In this document: positions 50,042 to 57,609 of the stretch, piece after piece
How positions within the stretch are numbered: the stretch's first letter is position 1
Layout: each line of letters begins with the position of its first letter
From: Kribbella monticola
GTDB lineage: Bacteria > Actinomycetota > Actinomycetes > Propionibacteriales > Kribbellaceae
DNA: 64,000 nucleotides
Assembly (NCBI RefSeq): GCF_003261635.1
Contig: NZ_QFXK01000029.1
Span: 62,001 to 126,000 of the forward strand
Reading direction: 5' to 3'
The notes under the pieces: generated by a model
What the model was told of the DNA's origin: nothing
Databases searched by the model: none
The model's input: only the letters and a program-made list of their open reading frames with translations
Position numbers and translations under genes: made by a program

Positions 50042-50964
50042 TGACCACCGCACCTGCACCCGTGCCGGGACGCCCGGCACGGGTTCGTGGTCCGGCCCAG
50101 GACGTCGCGGGTCTCGGTGTTGCCCGAGCCGTCGGCTTCCTGGCCCCGGCCCTGTTGCTGATCGGCGCCTTCCTGGTCTTCCCGGCCATCTGGACCATCT
50201 ACATCGGCATCACCAACTACCGGCTGACCGGCGTCGAGGCCGTCTCGCCGTCGATCGTCGGACTGGCCAACTACACGAAGGCGCTCAACGACGCGCTGTT
50301 CCACAACGCGCTCTGGCTGACCGTGCTGTTCGTGCTCGGCTCCGCGATCGTCGGCCAGAACATCCTCGGGTTCGCGCTGGCCTGGACGATGCGGCGCGCG
50401 CGACCGGCAGTACGCCGTACGGTCGAGGGACTGGTGTTGCTGGCGTGGATCCTGCCGTCGACCGTGGTGGCCTACTTGTGGATCGCGTTCTTCGACCGGG
50501 ACACCGGCACGCTCAACAGCATTCTCGGTACGCAAGGCACGGCCTGGCTGATCGACTACCCGATGGTCTGTCTGATCGTCTTCAACACTTGGCGGGGCAC
50601 AGCGTTCTCGATGATGCTCTACTCCTCCGCGCTGCAGGCCGTGCCGCCGTCGCAGCTGGAGTCGGCCCGGATGGTGGGCGCTTCGGGCTGGCAGACACTG
50701 CGCGACGTGGTGTTCCCGCACATCCGCGGGCACGTGCTGACCAACACGCTGCTGATCTCGCTGTGGACGGCCAACGACTTCTCGCCGTTCCTGCTCACCA
50801 AGGGCGGCCCGAACCACGAGTCGGAGACAGTGCCCGTCTACATCTACAACGTCGCGCTGCAAGGCGGTGAGCTGGGCTACTCGTCGGCGATCTCGTTCCT
50901 GCTGCTGATCGCGAACCTGCTGGTGGCACTGCTCTATCTGCGGCTGCTGAGGAGGCGGTCATGA
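50041..50964 (+). CDS. ABC transporter permease, MalF/UgpA type
   Basis: A 307-residue inner-membrane permease with six predicted helices and the cytosolic EAA-type loop LESARMVGASGWQTLRDVVFPHIRGHV, which docks to the ATPase. The N-terminus is a 35-residue Pro/Ala/Arg extension. Its ATG shares one base with the TGA of the binding-protein gene. It forms a heterodimer with the next gene product. Confidence 0.9.
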   Translation: MTTAPAPVPGRPARVRGPAQDVAGLGVARAVGFLAPALLLIGAFLVFPAIWTIYIGITNYRLTGVEAVSPSIVGLANYTKALNDALFHNALWLTVLFVLGSAIVGQNILGFALAWTMRRARPAVRRTVEGLVLLAWILPSTVVAYLWIAFFDRDTGTLNSILGTQGTAWLIDYPMVCLIVFNTWRGTAFSMMLYSSALQAVPPSQLESARMVGASGWQTLRDVVFPHIRGHVLTNTLLISLWTANDFSPFLLTKGGPNHESETVPVYIYNVALQGGELGYSSAISFLLLIANLLVALLYLRLLRRRS

Positions 50965-51782
50965 CCCCGGCCTTCGTCGTACGCCGGATCGGCTTCTACG
51001 TGCTGATCTGTGCGATCACGCTGTTCTTCGCAGTACCGATGCTGTGGATCGCTTCGGCGCCGTTCGACAAGTCACCCGGGCTCGGCGTGCACTGGCCGGA
51101 CTGGACGCTCGACAACGTCCGCAAGACGCTGGACCATCCGTATGCGATGCACTCGATGGTGAACTCGCTGCTGATCTGTGTCACGACGGCAGTGGCCGTC
51201 ACCGCCTTCGCCGCACTTGCCAGCTACGCGCTGTCGCGGGTGCGGATCCCGGGCCGGGACGCCTTGCTGTACGGGCTTCTGTTGCTGTCGTCCGTGGTCA
51301 CGGGGACTGCTGCGATGGTGCCGATCTTCGTGATGATGTTCCAGCTCGGGTTGATCGATTCCCGCTTCGGGGTCGCGCTGGTGATGACCGGCGGCCTGTT
51401 GCCGGCGGCAATCTTCATCCTGAAGGACTTCGTCGACGCGGTGCCGAAGAGCTACGAGGAGTCGGCGCGGGTGTTCGGCGCCTCGACGTTGCAGATCCTG
51501 CGGGACGTCGTACTGCCGGTGGCGCGGCCCGGTCTCGCGACCATCCTGGTGTGGGCGTTCGTCAACTCGTGGGGCAACTTCCTGGTGCCGTTCCTGCTGA
51601 TCCGGTCGATCGACAAGCAGCCAGGCGCCGTGCTGCTGCAGACCTTCACCGACGAGGGCGGCAGCGCCAACCTCTCGGTGATCCCGGTCTTCTCACTGCT
51701 GTTCTCGATCCCGGTGGTCGTGCTTTATCTGTTGGTGAACTCGCGGTACGGGTTCCGCTTCCATGGAGGGATCAAGAGCTGA
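50961..51782 (+). CDS. ABC transporter permease, MalG/UgpE type
   Basis: A 273-residue permease with six helices and the EAA loop YEESARVFGASTLQILRDVVLPVARPGL. It overlaps the preceding gene by 4 bp (ATGA). LADIGYAL-like family pattern and ending RYGFRFHGGIKS fit the second permease of CUT1-type sugar importers. Confidence 0.9.
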   Translation: MTPAFVVRRIGFYVLICAITLFFAVPMLWIASAPFDKSPGLGVHWPDWTLDNVRKTLDHPYAMHSMVNSLLICVTTAVAVTAFAALASYALSRVRIPGRDALLYGLLLLSSVVTGTAAMVPIFVMMFQLGLIDSRFGVALVMTGGLLPAAIFILKDFVDAVPKSYEESARVFGASTLQILRDVVLPVARPGLATILVWAFVNSWGNFLVPFLLIRSIDKQPGAVLLQTFTDEGGSANLSVIPVFSLLFSIPVVVLYLLVNSRYGFRFHGGIKS

Positions 51783-52867
51783 TGGCCGGTATCGACATCG
51801 AAGGTCTGGCGACCGTCTACCCGAACGGCGTGCGCGCCGTCGACGGGCTCGACCTGACGGTGGCCGACGGTGAGTTCTTCGCGCTGCTCGGTCCGTCCGG
51901 GTGTGGCAAGACGACGCTGTTGCGGACGATCGCGGGGCTGGAATCCGCGACCGAGGGCTCGGTGCGGATCGACAGTACCGACGTCACCAGGCTCGAGCCG
52001 GGCAAGCGCGGCGTGGCAATGGTCTTCCAGGACTATGCGCTGTTCCCGCACATGAACGTCTCGGAGAACATCACCTACCCCTTGAAGGTACGGCGGGTCG
52101 CCGCGGCGACGCGCGCTTCTGTCGCCGAGAAGACCGGCGACGAACTGTCCTTGCAAGGGCTGCTCGAACGGCGGCCGGGTCAGCTGTCCGGTGGTCAGCA
52201 GCAGCGGGTCGCGCTGGCGCGGGCCATCGCCTCCGAGGGCAAGGTGCTCCTGCTGGACGAGCCGCTGTCGAACCTGGACGCGCGGCTTCGGCTCGAGGCA
52301 CGGACGTTCTTGAAGAAGCTGCAGAAGGATCTCGGCATCACCACCGTCTTCGTGACGCACGACCAGGCCGAGGCACTGGCCCTGGCCGACCGGATCGCAG
52401 TGATGCAGTCCGGCAAGTTGCGGCAGCTCGGTAGCCCGCGTGAGGTGTTCGCCCGGCCGGCCAACACCTTCGTGGCCAACTTCATCGGATCGACGCCGAT
52501 GAACCTGCTGCCGGGGACGGTCGCTTCGGACGGGGTCTCGATCGCTGGTGGATCGTTGCCTGCGGCTACTGGTTCGGTTCCGTCCGGCGCGGAGGTGACG
52601 GTCGGCGTACGGCCGGAGTACCTCACCTTGTCGACCGGCGATGTGAGCGGGCCCGCGGTTCGCGGCTCGGTGGTCGTGGCGGAGAACCTGGGCACGCAGT
52701 CGCTCGTCACGGTCGACTGCGACGGCACACTGATCGGCGTCACCGTGCCGGAGGAGGACGAGCCTTCGCCCGGTACGCCGGTGGTTCTGACGGCCTCGGA
52801 GCAACGAGTCCTCCTGTACGACAAGGAGTCCGGCGAGCTGCTGGCCCGGCAACCGGCGGTCGTCTGA
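51782..52867 (+). CDS. ABC transporter ATPase, MalK/UgpC type
   Basis: A 361-residue ATPase: Walker A GPSGCGKTT, Q-loop VFQDYALFPHMNVSENI, signature LSGGQQQRVALARAI, Walker B VLLLDEPLSNLDARLR, H-loop VTHDQAEAL. A C-terminal TOBE/MalK regulatory domain (VGVRPEYLTLS) of about 120 residues follows. Its ATG overlaps the permease stop by one base, and its own stop overlaps the next start. It is likely dedicated to this operon, unlike the shared MsiK of Streptomyces. Confidence 0.93.
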   Translation: MAGIDIEGLATVYPNGVRAVDGLDLTVADGEFFALLGPSGCGKTTLLRTIAGLESATEGSVRIDSTDVTRLEPGKRGVAMVFQDYALFPHMNVSENITYPLKVRRVAAATRASVAEKTGDELSLQGLLERRPGQLSGGQQQRVALARAIASEGKVLLLDEPLSNLDARLRLEARTFLKKLQKDLGITTVFVTHDQAEALALADRIAVMQSGKLRQLGSPREVFARPANTFVANFIGSTPMNLLPGTVASDGVSIAGGSLPAATGSVPSGAEVTVGVRPEYLTLSTGDVSGPAVRGSVVVAENLGTQSLVTVDCDGTLIGVTVPEEDEPSPGTPVVLTASEQRVLLYDKESGELLARQPAVV

Positions 52868-54117
52868 TGGCTGTCACGAGTTACCGGCAGCGCTGGACCC
52901 TCGACGACAGGGCTTCGTCCGTCTGGCATTCGCTGCCGGTCGACATCCCTGCGGGCTGCGCTGGGTTGTCGGTGACCTTGACCGTACCTGCGGTCGAGGG
53001 TGCGGTGATCGATCTCGGGTGCGAGGGCGCCGCCGGCTGGCGCGGCTGGTCTGGTGGCGCCCGGCAGTCCTTCGCGATCACGCCAACTGCGGCGACGCCT
53101 GGGTACCTGGCTGGTGAGCTGGAGGCCGGCACCTGGTTCGTGGTCATCGGACTACACCGGGTGCCTGTCGAAGGTGTCGAGCTGGTTGTCGAGGCAGTCA
53201 CCGGCCCGGTCTCGGTGATCCCGGGCCAGGAGGAGTACGCCGCCTTGACGGCTGCTGTCGGAGTACCGGCTCGGCCGCCGCGCCGCGAGCTGCCGGCGGC
53301 CGACGGGCTTCGGTGGGTGGCTGGTGACTTCCATGCGCACTCGTTGCACTCGGACGGCTCGACTCCGGTCGCCAACCTCGCGGCGCTCGGAGTTTCGGCC
53401 GGGCTGGATGTCATGGCGATCACCGATCACAACACCGAGGCGCATCACGCCGAACTGCCGGGGGTCGGGCGGCAGTTCGGGATCGGGCTGATCCCTGGTC
53501 AGGAGGTCACCACGGACACCGGCCACGCGAACGCCTTCGGCGCGATCGGAGTGGTCGATTTCCGGCGGCCTGCCGCTGACTGGGTCATCGAGGTTGCCCA
53601 ACGCGGTGGGCTGTTGTCGATCAACCATCCGCTCGGCGGGGACTGCTCGTGGCGGCATCCGCTGCCGGAACATCCGCCGCTTGCCGAGGTGTGGCACTCG
53701 TCTTGGCTCGACCATCACTGGGGCGGCCCGGTCGCCTGGTGGCAGGCGTGGGGTCTCGGCTCGACAACTCCGATCGGTGGCAGCGACTACCACAACACGT
53801 CCTCACTGACGACGCCCGGCATCCCGACCACCTGGATCGCCATCGACGCCGCCGCCGAGGGTCCCGACGAACTCGTTCCCGCCGTACTGGAAGGCCTCGC
53901 CGCCGGCCGCACTGCCATCTCCGCCGGCTACGACGCACCCGTAGTACTCCACAACGGCAACGAACTAGTGGTCATCGACGCCCCCAACACCCTCCTCCTC
54001 ACCGCCGACGGCACCCGCCACCCCATCCACACCCCCTACGAAACCCTCCCCGCCCCCACCACCCCCGGCACCGCCCTGATAACCCACACCAACCGCTTCC
54101 TCTCCCTAACCACCTAA
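52867..54117 (+). CDS. PHP-domain metallohydrolase (CehA/McbA family)
   Basis: A 416-residue protein. Residues 1-140 form a beta-sandwich-like domain, followed by a PHP phosphoesterase-type domain with metal ligands in DFHAHSLHSDGSTPV, ITDHNTEAHH, the SINHPLGGD segment and GGSDYHNTS. PHP proteins bind two or three metal ions and hydrolyse phosphoesters; CehA/McbA members are annotated as carbaryl hydrolases but most have unknown substrates. It closes the ABC operon with a one-base overlap, in the place of UgpQ. The last 240 bases are extremely C-rich. No signal peptide, so it acts after uptake. Confidence 0.85.
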   Translation: MAVTSYRQRWTLDDRASSVWHSLPVDIPAGCAGLSVTLTVPAVEGAVIDLGCEGAAGWRGWSGGARQSFAITPTAATPGYLAGELEAGTWFVVIGLHRVPVEGVELVVEAVTGPVSVIPGQEEYAALTAAVGVPARPPRRELPAADGLRWVAGDFHAHSLHSDGSTPVANLAALGVSAGLDVMAITDHNTEAHHAELPGVGRQFGIGLIPGQEVTTDTGHANAFGAIGVVDFRRPAADWVIEVAQRGGLLSINHPLGGDCSWRHPLPEHPPLAEVWHSSWLDHHWGGPVAWWQAWGLGSTTPIGGSDYHNTSSLTTPGIPTTWIAIDAAAEGPDELVPAVLEGLAAGRTAISAGYDAPVVLHNGNELVVIDAPNTLLLTADGTRHPIHTPYETLPAPTTPGTALITHTNRFLSLTT

Positions 54118-54761
54118 CCCCCACCGCCACCCACCTCCTCCACACACCCCACTCACCCTGGGCCAGCGCCGCCACCAACTCCCCCCTTCACGCGCCCGCT
54201 CACCCCCGCCGACGGCAGCCCCCATCGCCAGCATCAGCACCCCCACCACCTGACACCAGCCCCACCTGATCACCGGCCCACCCGCTTCGGGCCTTCCCGC
54301 CACGCGCCAGCCCGGTGACCAGCACCGCCGCCACTGCCCCTCCACACGCTCGCCCCCTCGTCGGCAGAACCCCATAGCTAGCAACCGCACCCTCCCCACC
54401 TAACCGCCCCGCCGCCACAGCCACAGCCACAGCCACCGACCTTGCCCGCGACCCGCTCACCCCGGGCTGGCATCGGCGCCAGCCAGGAGCGCCTTCCTTC
54501 CTCTTCACTTATTGCTGTGGGCCTCTATCGGTCGCAGTGATTGCAGGAAATGGTTCGTGGCTGGGCGTGCTGATTTCTTCGGCAAGGGTGTTTGTGAGGC
54601 GGCAGGTACCGGTGGGTCGCGATCTGGTCGCAATCTGGTAGAGATGGGGCGTTGATGTGGACGGCACCAGCCGGCTGCGTTCATGATCTGGAACCGAAGT
54701 CCTGCCCAACTCCTCCCGGACGCACTTCCCCGGCGCCCGGACGGTCACCCCGGAGGCTCGT
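54118..54761. other. C-rich intergenic tract and response-regulator leader
   Basis: The first 370 bp are C-rich and G-poor on the plus strand with no credible gene, continuing the skew of the PHP gene's end. GGCTGGC/GCCAGCC (54465-54484) is a short hairpin. From about 54500 the base use becomes normal. TCGC(G/A)ATCTGG occurs twice, 12 bp apart, near 54617-54640, followed by TAGAGA, a possible promoter for the regulator. Confidence 0.5.
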
Positions 54762-55382
54762 TTGCCCGACCGCATCCGGCTGCTGCTGGTCGACGACCAG
54801 ATCCTCAGCCGAGGCGTCCTCAGAAGCGGCCTGGAACGCGAACGGGATCTGGAGATCGTCGCCGAGATCAACCGGACCGATGATGTCGTCGGCGCCGCCA
54901 AACGCCACCGCGCGAACGTGGCGTTGCTCGACGCAGCCGGCCCGGGCTACGACAGCATCCACGTGACCACTGAGCTCCGTACTTCGATGCCCGAGTGCCG
55001 CGTACTGATGCTCACCACCTACGGCCGCCCCGGCCACCTCCGCCGCGGCCTCGATGCAGGCGCCAAAGGCTTCGCACTCAAAGGCAGCCCGACCCCGCAA
55101 CTGGCCGACGCCGTACGCCGCGTGCACCTCGGCCTCCGTGTCGTCGACGCCAACCTGGCCGCCGAGACGCTGCTGTACACCGAGACGCCTTTGACCGAAG
55201 GCGAAACCAGCACCCTCCGCGCCGCCCGCGACGGCGGCTCCGTCGCGCTGATGGCGCAGAAGCTCGCCGTCTCCGAACGCGTCGTCCGCACCCGCCTCTG
55301 GTCAGCCATCGGCAAAACCGGCGCCCGCACCCGAGCCGACGCCATCCAAATAGCCGAACACAACGGCTGGCTAGCCGACTAA
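54762..55382 (+). CDS. Orphan response regulator with divergent output domain
   Basis: A 206-residue regulator starting at TTG 54762 after GGAGG. The receiver domain has the acidic pair Asp11-Asp12, phospho-acceptor Asp57 (VALLDAAGP), the switch Thr in LMLTTYG and the conserved Lys in FALKGSP. The C-terminal part follows the NarL/LuxR plan (LTEGETSTLRAAR... AQKLAVSERVVRTRLWSAIGKTGARTRADAI) but has replaced many consensus residues, so DNA recognition may be altered. No histidine kinase is adjacent. Confidence 0.8.
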   Translation: MPDRIRLLLVDDQILSRGVLRSGLERERDLEIVAEINRTDDVVGAAKRHRANVALLDAAGPGYDSIHVTTELRTSMPECRVLMLTTYGRPGHLRRGLDAGAKGFALKGSPTPQLADAVRRVHLGLRVVDANLAAETLLYTETPLTEGETSTLRAARDGGSVALMAQKLAVSERVVRTRLWSAIGKTGARTRADAIQIAEHNGWLAD

Positions 55383-55448
55383 CCCAACCCCGCGCAGCCC
55401 GCATGCACGGGCAGCAGCGGCGAACGCGCTAGGACTGGATCCCTCGGC

Positions 55449-55787
55449 AGCCGGATCTGGTTGCGCTCGGAAGTGGGAGGCGCAGAGCCCGGGCGGCGCG
55501 ATTGGCATGGGCAATCGTCTACAACTCCCCTGGGAATGGCGCCGCACAGCAGTTGGATCTGGTTGCGCTCAGAAGTGAGACACGGCTGGAACATGGGCAG
55601 CCGCAACTGGCAAGGCCAATCGCCTACAACCCGCCGGGGGAAGGCGCCGCACAGCAGTCGGATCTGTTGCGCTCAGAAGTGGGGCACGGCTGGAACGTGG
55701 CAGCCGCGACTGGCAAGGTCCGTTGCCTACAACCCGCTGAGGAAGGCGCCGCTCAGCAGGCGGATCTGATGCGCTCGGCATGCGGCA
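55449..55787. repeat. Tandem repeats of 102-105 bp, about 3.2 copies
   Basis: The segment GGATCTG(GT)TGCGCTC(A/G)GAAGTG recurs at 55453, 55555 and 55660, with a partial copy at 55762, so periods are 102, 105 and 102 bp. The preceding GGCGCCGCACAGCAGT is also conserved. All periods are multiples of three, so open frames pass through with repeated peptides, but no start, ribosome site or known domain supports a gene. The copies differ throughout, unlike CRISPR spacers. Confidence 0.75.
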
Positions 55788-55890
55788 GGGGTGGAGGTGG
55801 TGGCTGCTGGAAGAAGGTGCCACCGGTGGAGCAGTTGCCGCTGCCGCTGGAGGTCAGGGGCGAAGGCAACTCCCTTGGGCCGCTGAGGGC

Positions 55891-55970
55891 TGCCGGGGTT
55901 GCCCGGGGTCGCGGGGGGTGCCGGGGTCGCGGGGGTTGCCGGGGGTGCCGGGGTTGCGAGGGTGGTTGCG
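55891..55970 (+). repeat. G-rich minisatellite with quadruplex potential
   Basis: Runs of four to six G separated by TTGCC, TCGC or TGCC recur at least eight times. On the plus strand it fits intramolecular G-quadruplex rules. It lies just past the 3' end of the minus-strand NYN gene, whose transcript would carry the C-rich strand. Confidence 0.6.
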
Positions 55971-56004
55971 CTTGAGTGCTGGCGAGTTTGGCGAGGGTCG
56001 GGGG

Positions 56005-56409
56005 CTATTGGTCTAGGTGGTTCCAGAGCCAGCGGGGGCCTTCCGGTTCGGCTCCGTGGGCTTTGATGCGGTCGCGGAGGGCTCGGTCGGCGGTGATGAC
56101 GGTGATCGGGCGGTCGGGATCCGTGATGGCGGCGGTCTTCACTACGTCGACGATGGTGTCGTCGCCTTCGTGGTCGGCGAGGACAACCTGCAGATCGCCA
56201 AGTGGCGGGGCATCGTCCATCGCTCGTCGGGCGGCTCCTTCTAGGACCACGACGATCTCGACCGGTTCGGACAGCTTCGGAGCGAGCGTGGTCAGCTTGT
56301 CGAGCAGTCGGCGGGCGGCGCCGGGGCGATCCCGCCACCATCCGTCCGGACGGGATCCCACGACGTTCGCTGCGTCGACCACGATCAAGCGCTCGCGTTC
56401 TGATGTCAT
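56005..56409 (-). CDS. NYN/PIN-like domain protein
   Basis: A 134-residue protein with a PIN-like nuclease fold: LIVVDAANVVGSRPDGWW, the central IVVVLEGAARRAMDD, the acidic ADHEGDDTIVDVV and VITADRALRDRI. The Asp residues at strand ends resemble the metal site of NYN ribonucleases. It is sometimes annotated as an NTP pyrophosphohydrolase, without support here. The ATG overlaps the TGA of the TadE-like gene upstream (ATGA), tying its expression to the pilus genes. Confidence 0.78.
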   Translation of the reverse strand: MTSERERLIVVDAANVVGSRPDGWWRDRPGAARRLLDKLTTLAPKLSEPVEIVVVLEGAARRAMDDAPPLGDLQVVLADHEGDDTIVDVVKTAAITDPDRPITVITADRALRDRIKAHGAEPEGPRWLWNHLDQ

Positions 56410-56798
56410 CTCACCAAGTCTGCTCCTTCGTAGTCGGCGGGACCTGCACGGGCAGGCGTGTTGATGGACGGAGATCCTAGGACGCCTAGGTGAAGCACGA
56501 TGCCGACCTCGACTGTGACGGTTTGGCCTTGAAGTTGGCAGGTTCTCAGGTCGACGTGCTGGGTGGCGGCGATGCGTTGGGCTGTTCGGCACGGATCGGG
56601 TTCACCGGCTTGTAGAGCTTGGGCCGCGCTCAGCGCCACCATGTCAGCAGCGGCCGTCACGCGGTGGGTGCCGACCGAGATGGCAGCCCAGAGCACGGCG
56701 ACGCCTCCCGCCGTGAAGAGCACCATGGCAACGCAGAGGGCTAGTACCGTCCCCGCACCCAGCTCACGACGACGTCCCTTGAAGCGTGAAGACCTCAT
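56406..56798 (-). CDS. TadE/TadG-like protein (Rv3654c type)
   Basis: A 130-residue protein with a basic N-terminus, one long hydrophobic helix beginning GAGTVLALCVAMVLFTAGGVAVLW and an outer domain with two cysteines (PDPCRTAQRIAATQHVDLRTC). It matches the 'helicase/secretion neighbourhood TadE-like' family. Probably a pilus-associated minor component placed in the membrane or pilus base. It overlaps both neighbours by 4 bp. Confidence 0.85.
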   Translation of the reverse strand: MRSSRFKGRRRELGAGTVLALCVAMVLFTAGGVAVLWAAISVGTHRVTAAADMVALSAAQALQAGEPDPCRTAQRIAATQHVDLRTCQLQGQTVTVEVGIVLHLGVLGSPSINTPARAGPADYEGADLVR

Positions 56799-57226
56799 GG
56801 CACTGGGGTGGAGTTGGCTGGTTCGGATTGGATTGTTGCTTCAGCCTGCGCGTGCATGGGAGGAAGCTCGGCGAGCAGCGGCCAATCGGGGGTTACCAAG
56901 GCAGTGACGGCTACCTTGATGTCCGGACCGGATCGGGTGATCGAGATGGTTGCGTTTCGGGGAGCTGTGCGACTGCCGAGTTGCTGGGCTGATTCGGGCG
57001 GTTCGCCACGCGCGACCGCCCGGGCCACATCTCTTGCCGCGTCGATGCAGCGAATGTTTGCTATCACCAGACCGGCCAGCCAGACACCGAAAAGCATGGT
57101 TGCCAACAGCATCGGTATCGCCAAGGCAACTTCTGCTGTGACCGCACCACGCTCGCCCGAACGAGATGCGGCTCGCACTCCAAGCGGCAGCTGCGCCTGA
57201 AGCCTCTCATCATCAGTCTCGAACAT
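56795..57226 (-). CDS. TadE-family minor pilin
   Basis: A 143-residue TadE-type pseudopilin. After a 25-residue leader comes RGAVTAEVALAIPMLLATMLFGVWLAGLV, with the Glu typical of pseudopilin helices, and the ARDVARAVARGE segment of actinobacterial TadE. The outer domain is short. GAGGAGGGATCTGGA precedes the ATG. It is coupled by a 4-bp overlap to the next TadE-like gene. Confidence 0.87.
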   Translation of the reverse strand: MFETDDERLQAQLPLGVRAASRSGERGAVTAEVALAIPMLLATMLFGVWLAGLVIANIRCIDAARDVARAVARGEPPESAQQLGSRTAPRNATISITRSGPDIKVAVTALVTPDWPLLAELPPMHAQAEATIQSEPANSTPVP

Positions 57227-57254
57227 TCCAGATCCCTCCTCGCGTGCTGGACCG

Positions 57255-57292
57255 GACCCGCCGCGACGGTATGGGGTGCGTCGCGGCGGGTC
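57255..57292 (-). terminator. Strong hairpin between the pilin and tadE genes
   Basis: GACCCGCCGCGAC (57255-57267) pairs perfectly with GTCGCGGCGGGTC (57280-57292), a 13-bp stem with a 12-nt loop. It starts 7 nt after the pilin stop, inside an operon. It may act as a partial terminator or as a 3' stabiliser that raises pilin mRNA over tadE. Confidence 0.65.
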
Positions 57293-57298
57293 GGCGGG

Positions 57299-57508
57299 TC
57301 AGATCTGGACGCCGTCGAGTCCTGCGGCCTTGAGGGCGAAATTGATGATTGCCTTGAGCAAGGACAGCATCGCGGGCGATTTCAGCAGCGCGATGAGGAT
57401 GCCGCCGATGCCGCAGGCGGCAACCATCGTCACCGCATACTCCGCGGTCGCCGCGCCGCGCTCGCTGAACTTGTGAAGGCGGCGAACGGCCACCAGCGCC
57501 TTGGACAT
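57299..57508 (-). CDS. DUF4244 protein, Flp-like major pilin subunit
   Basis: A 69-residue protein: short basic leader, then ERGAATAEYAVTMVAACGIGGILIALLKSP, matching the Flp/pilin plan with processing before a hydrophobic helix that begins with a Glu and Tyr. This is the Rv3656c-type subunit of actinobacterial Tad loci. AGGAGG precedes the ATG at 57508. It has hairpins on both sides of the gene, which fits high, separately tuned expression of a major subunit. Confidence 0.88.
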   Translation of the reverse strand: MSKALVAVRRLHKFSERGAATAEYAVTMVAACGIGGILIALLKSPAMLSLLKAIINFALKAAGLDGVQI

Positions 57509-57518
57509 GTGAAACCTC

Positions 57519-57534
57519 CTGATCTGCCGATCAG
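57519..57534 (-). promoter_or_regulatory. Hairpin touching the pilin ribosome-binding site
   Basis: CTGATC-TGCC-GATCAG is a perfect inverted repeat. On the minus strand its last bases run directly into AGGAGG of the pilin gene. It could modulate ribosome access or protect the 5' end. Confidence 0.4.
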
Positions 57535-57609
57535 CTGCTCCGATCGACTCACTGACAAGGTGCCGTCGCCGGAGCCCTTGCAGACAAAGAGATTTCAACC
57601 TGGGGACAA

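Noticed and set aside
55449..55787. Possible CRISPR array
   Set aside because: The intervals between conserved cores are themselves similar to one another and there are no cas genes; it is an ordinary tandem repeat.
55502..55975. 157-codon frame through the 102-105 bp repeats
   Set aside because: It stays open because the periods are multiples of three. There is no ribosome site or recognised fold, and it runs into the G-rich minisatellite.
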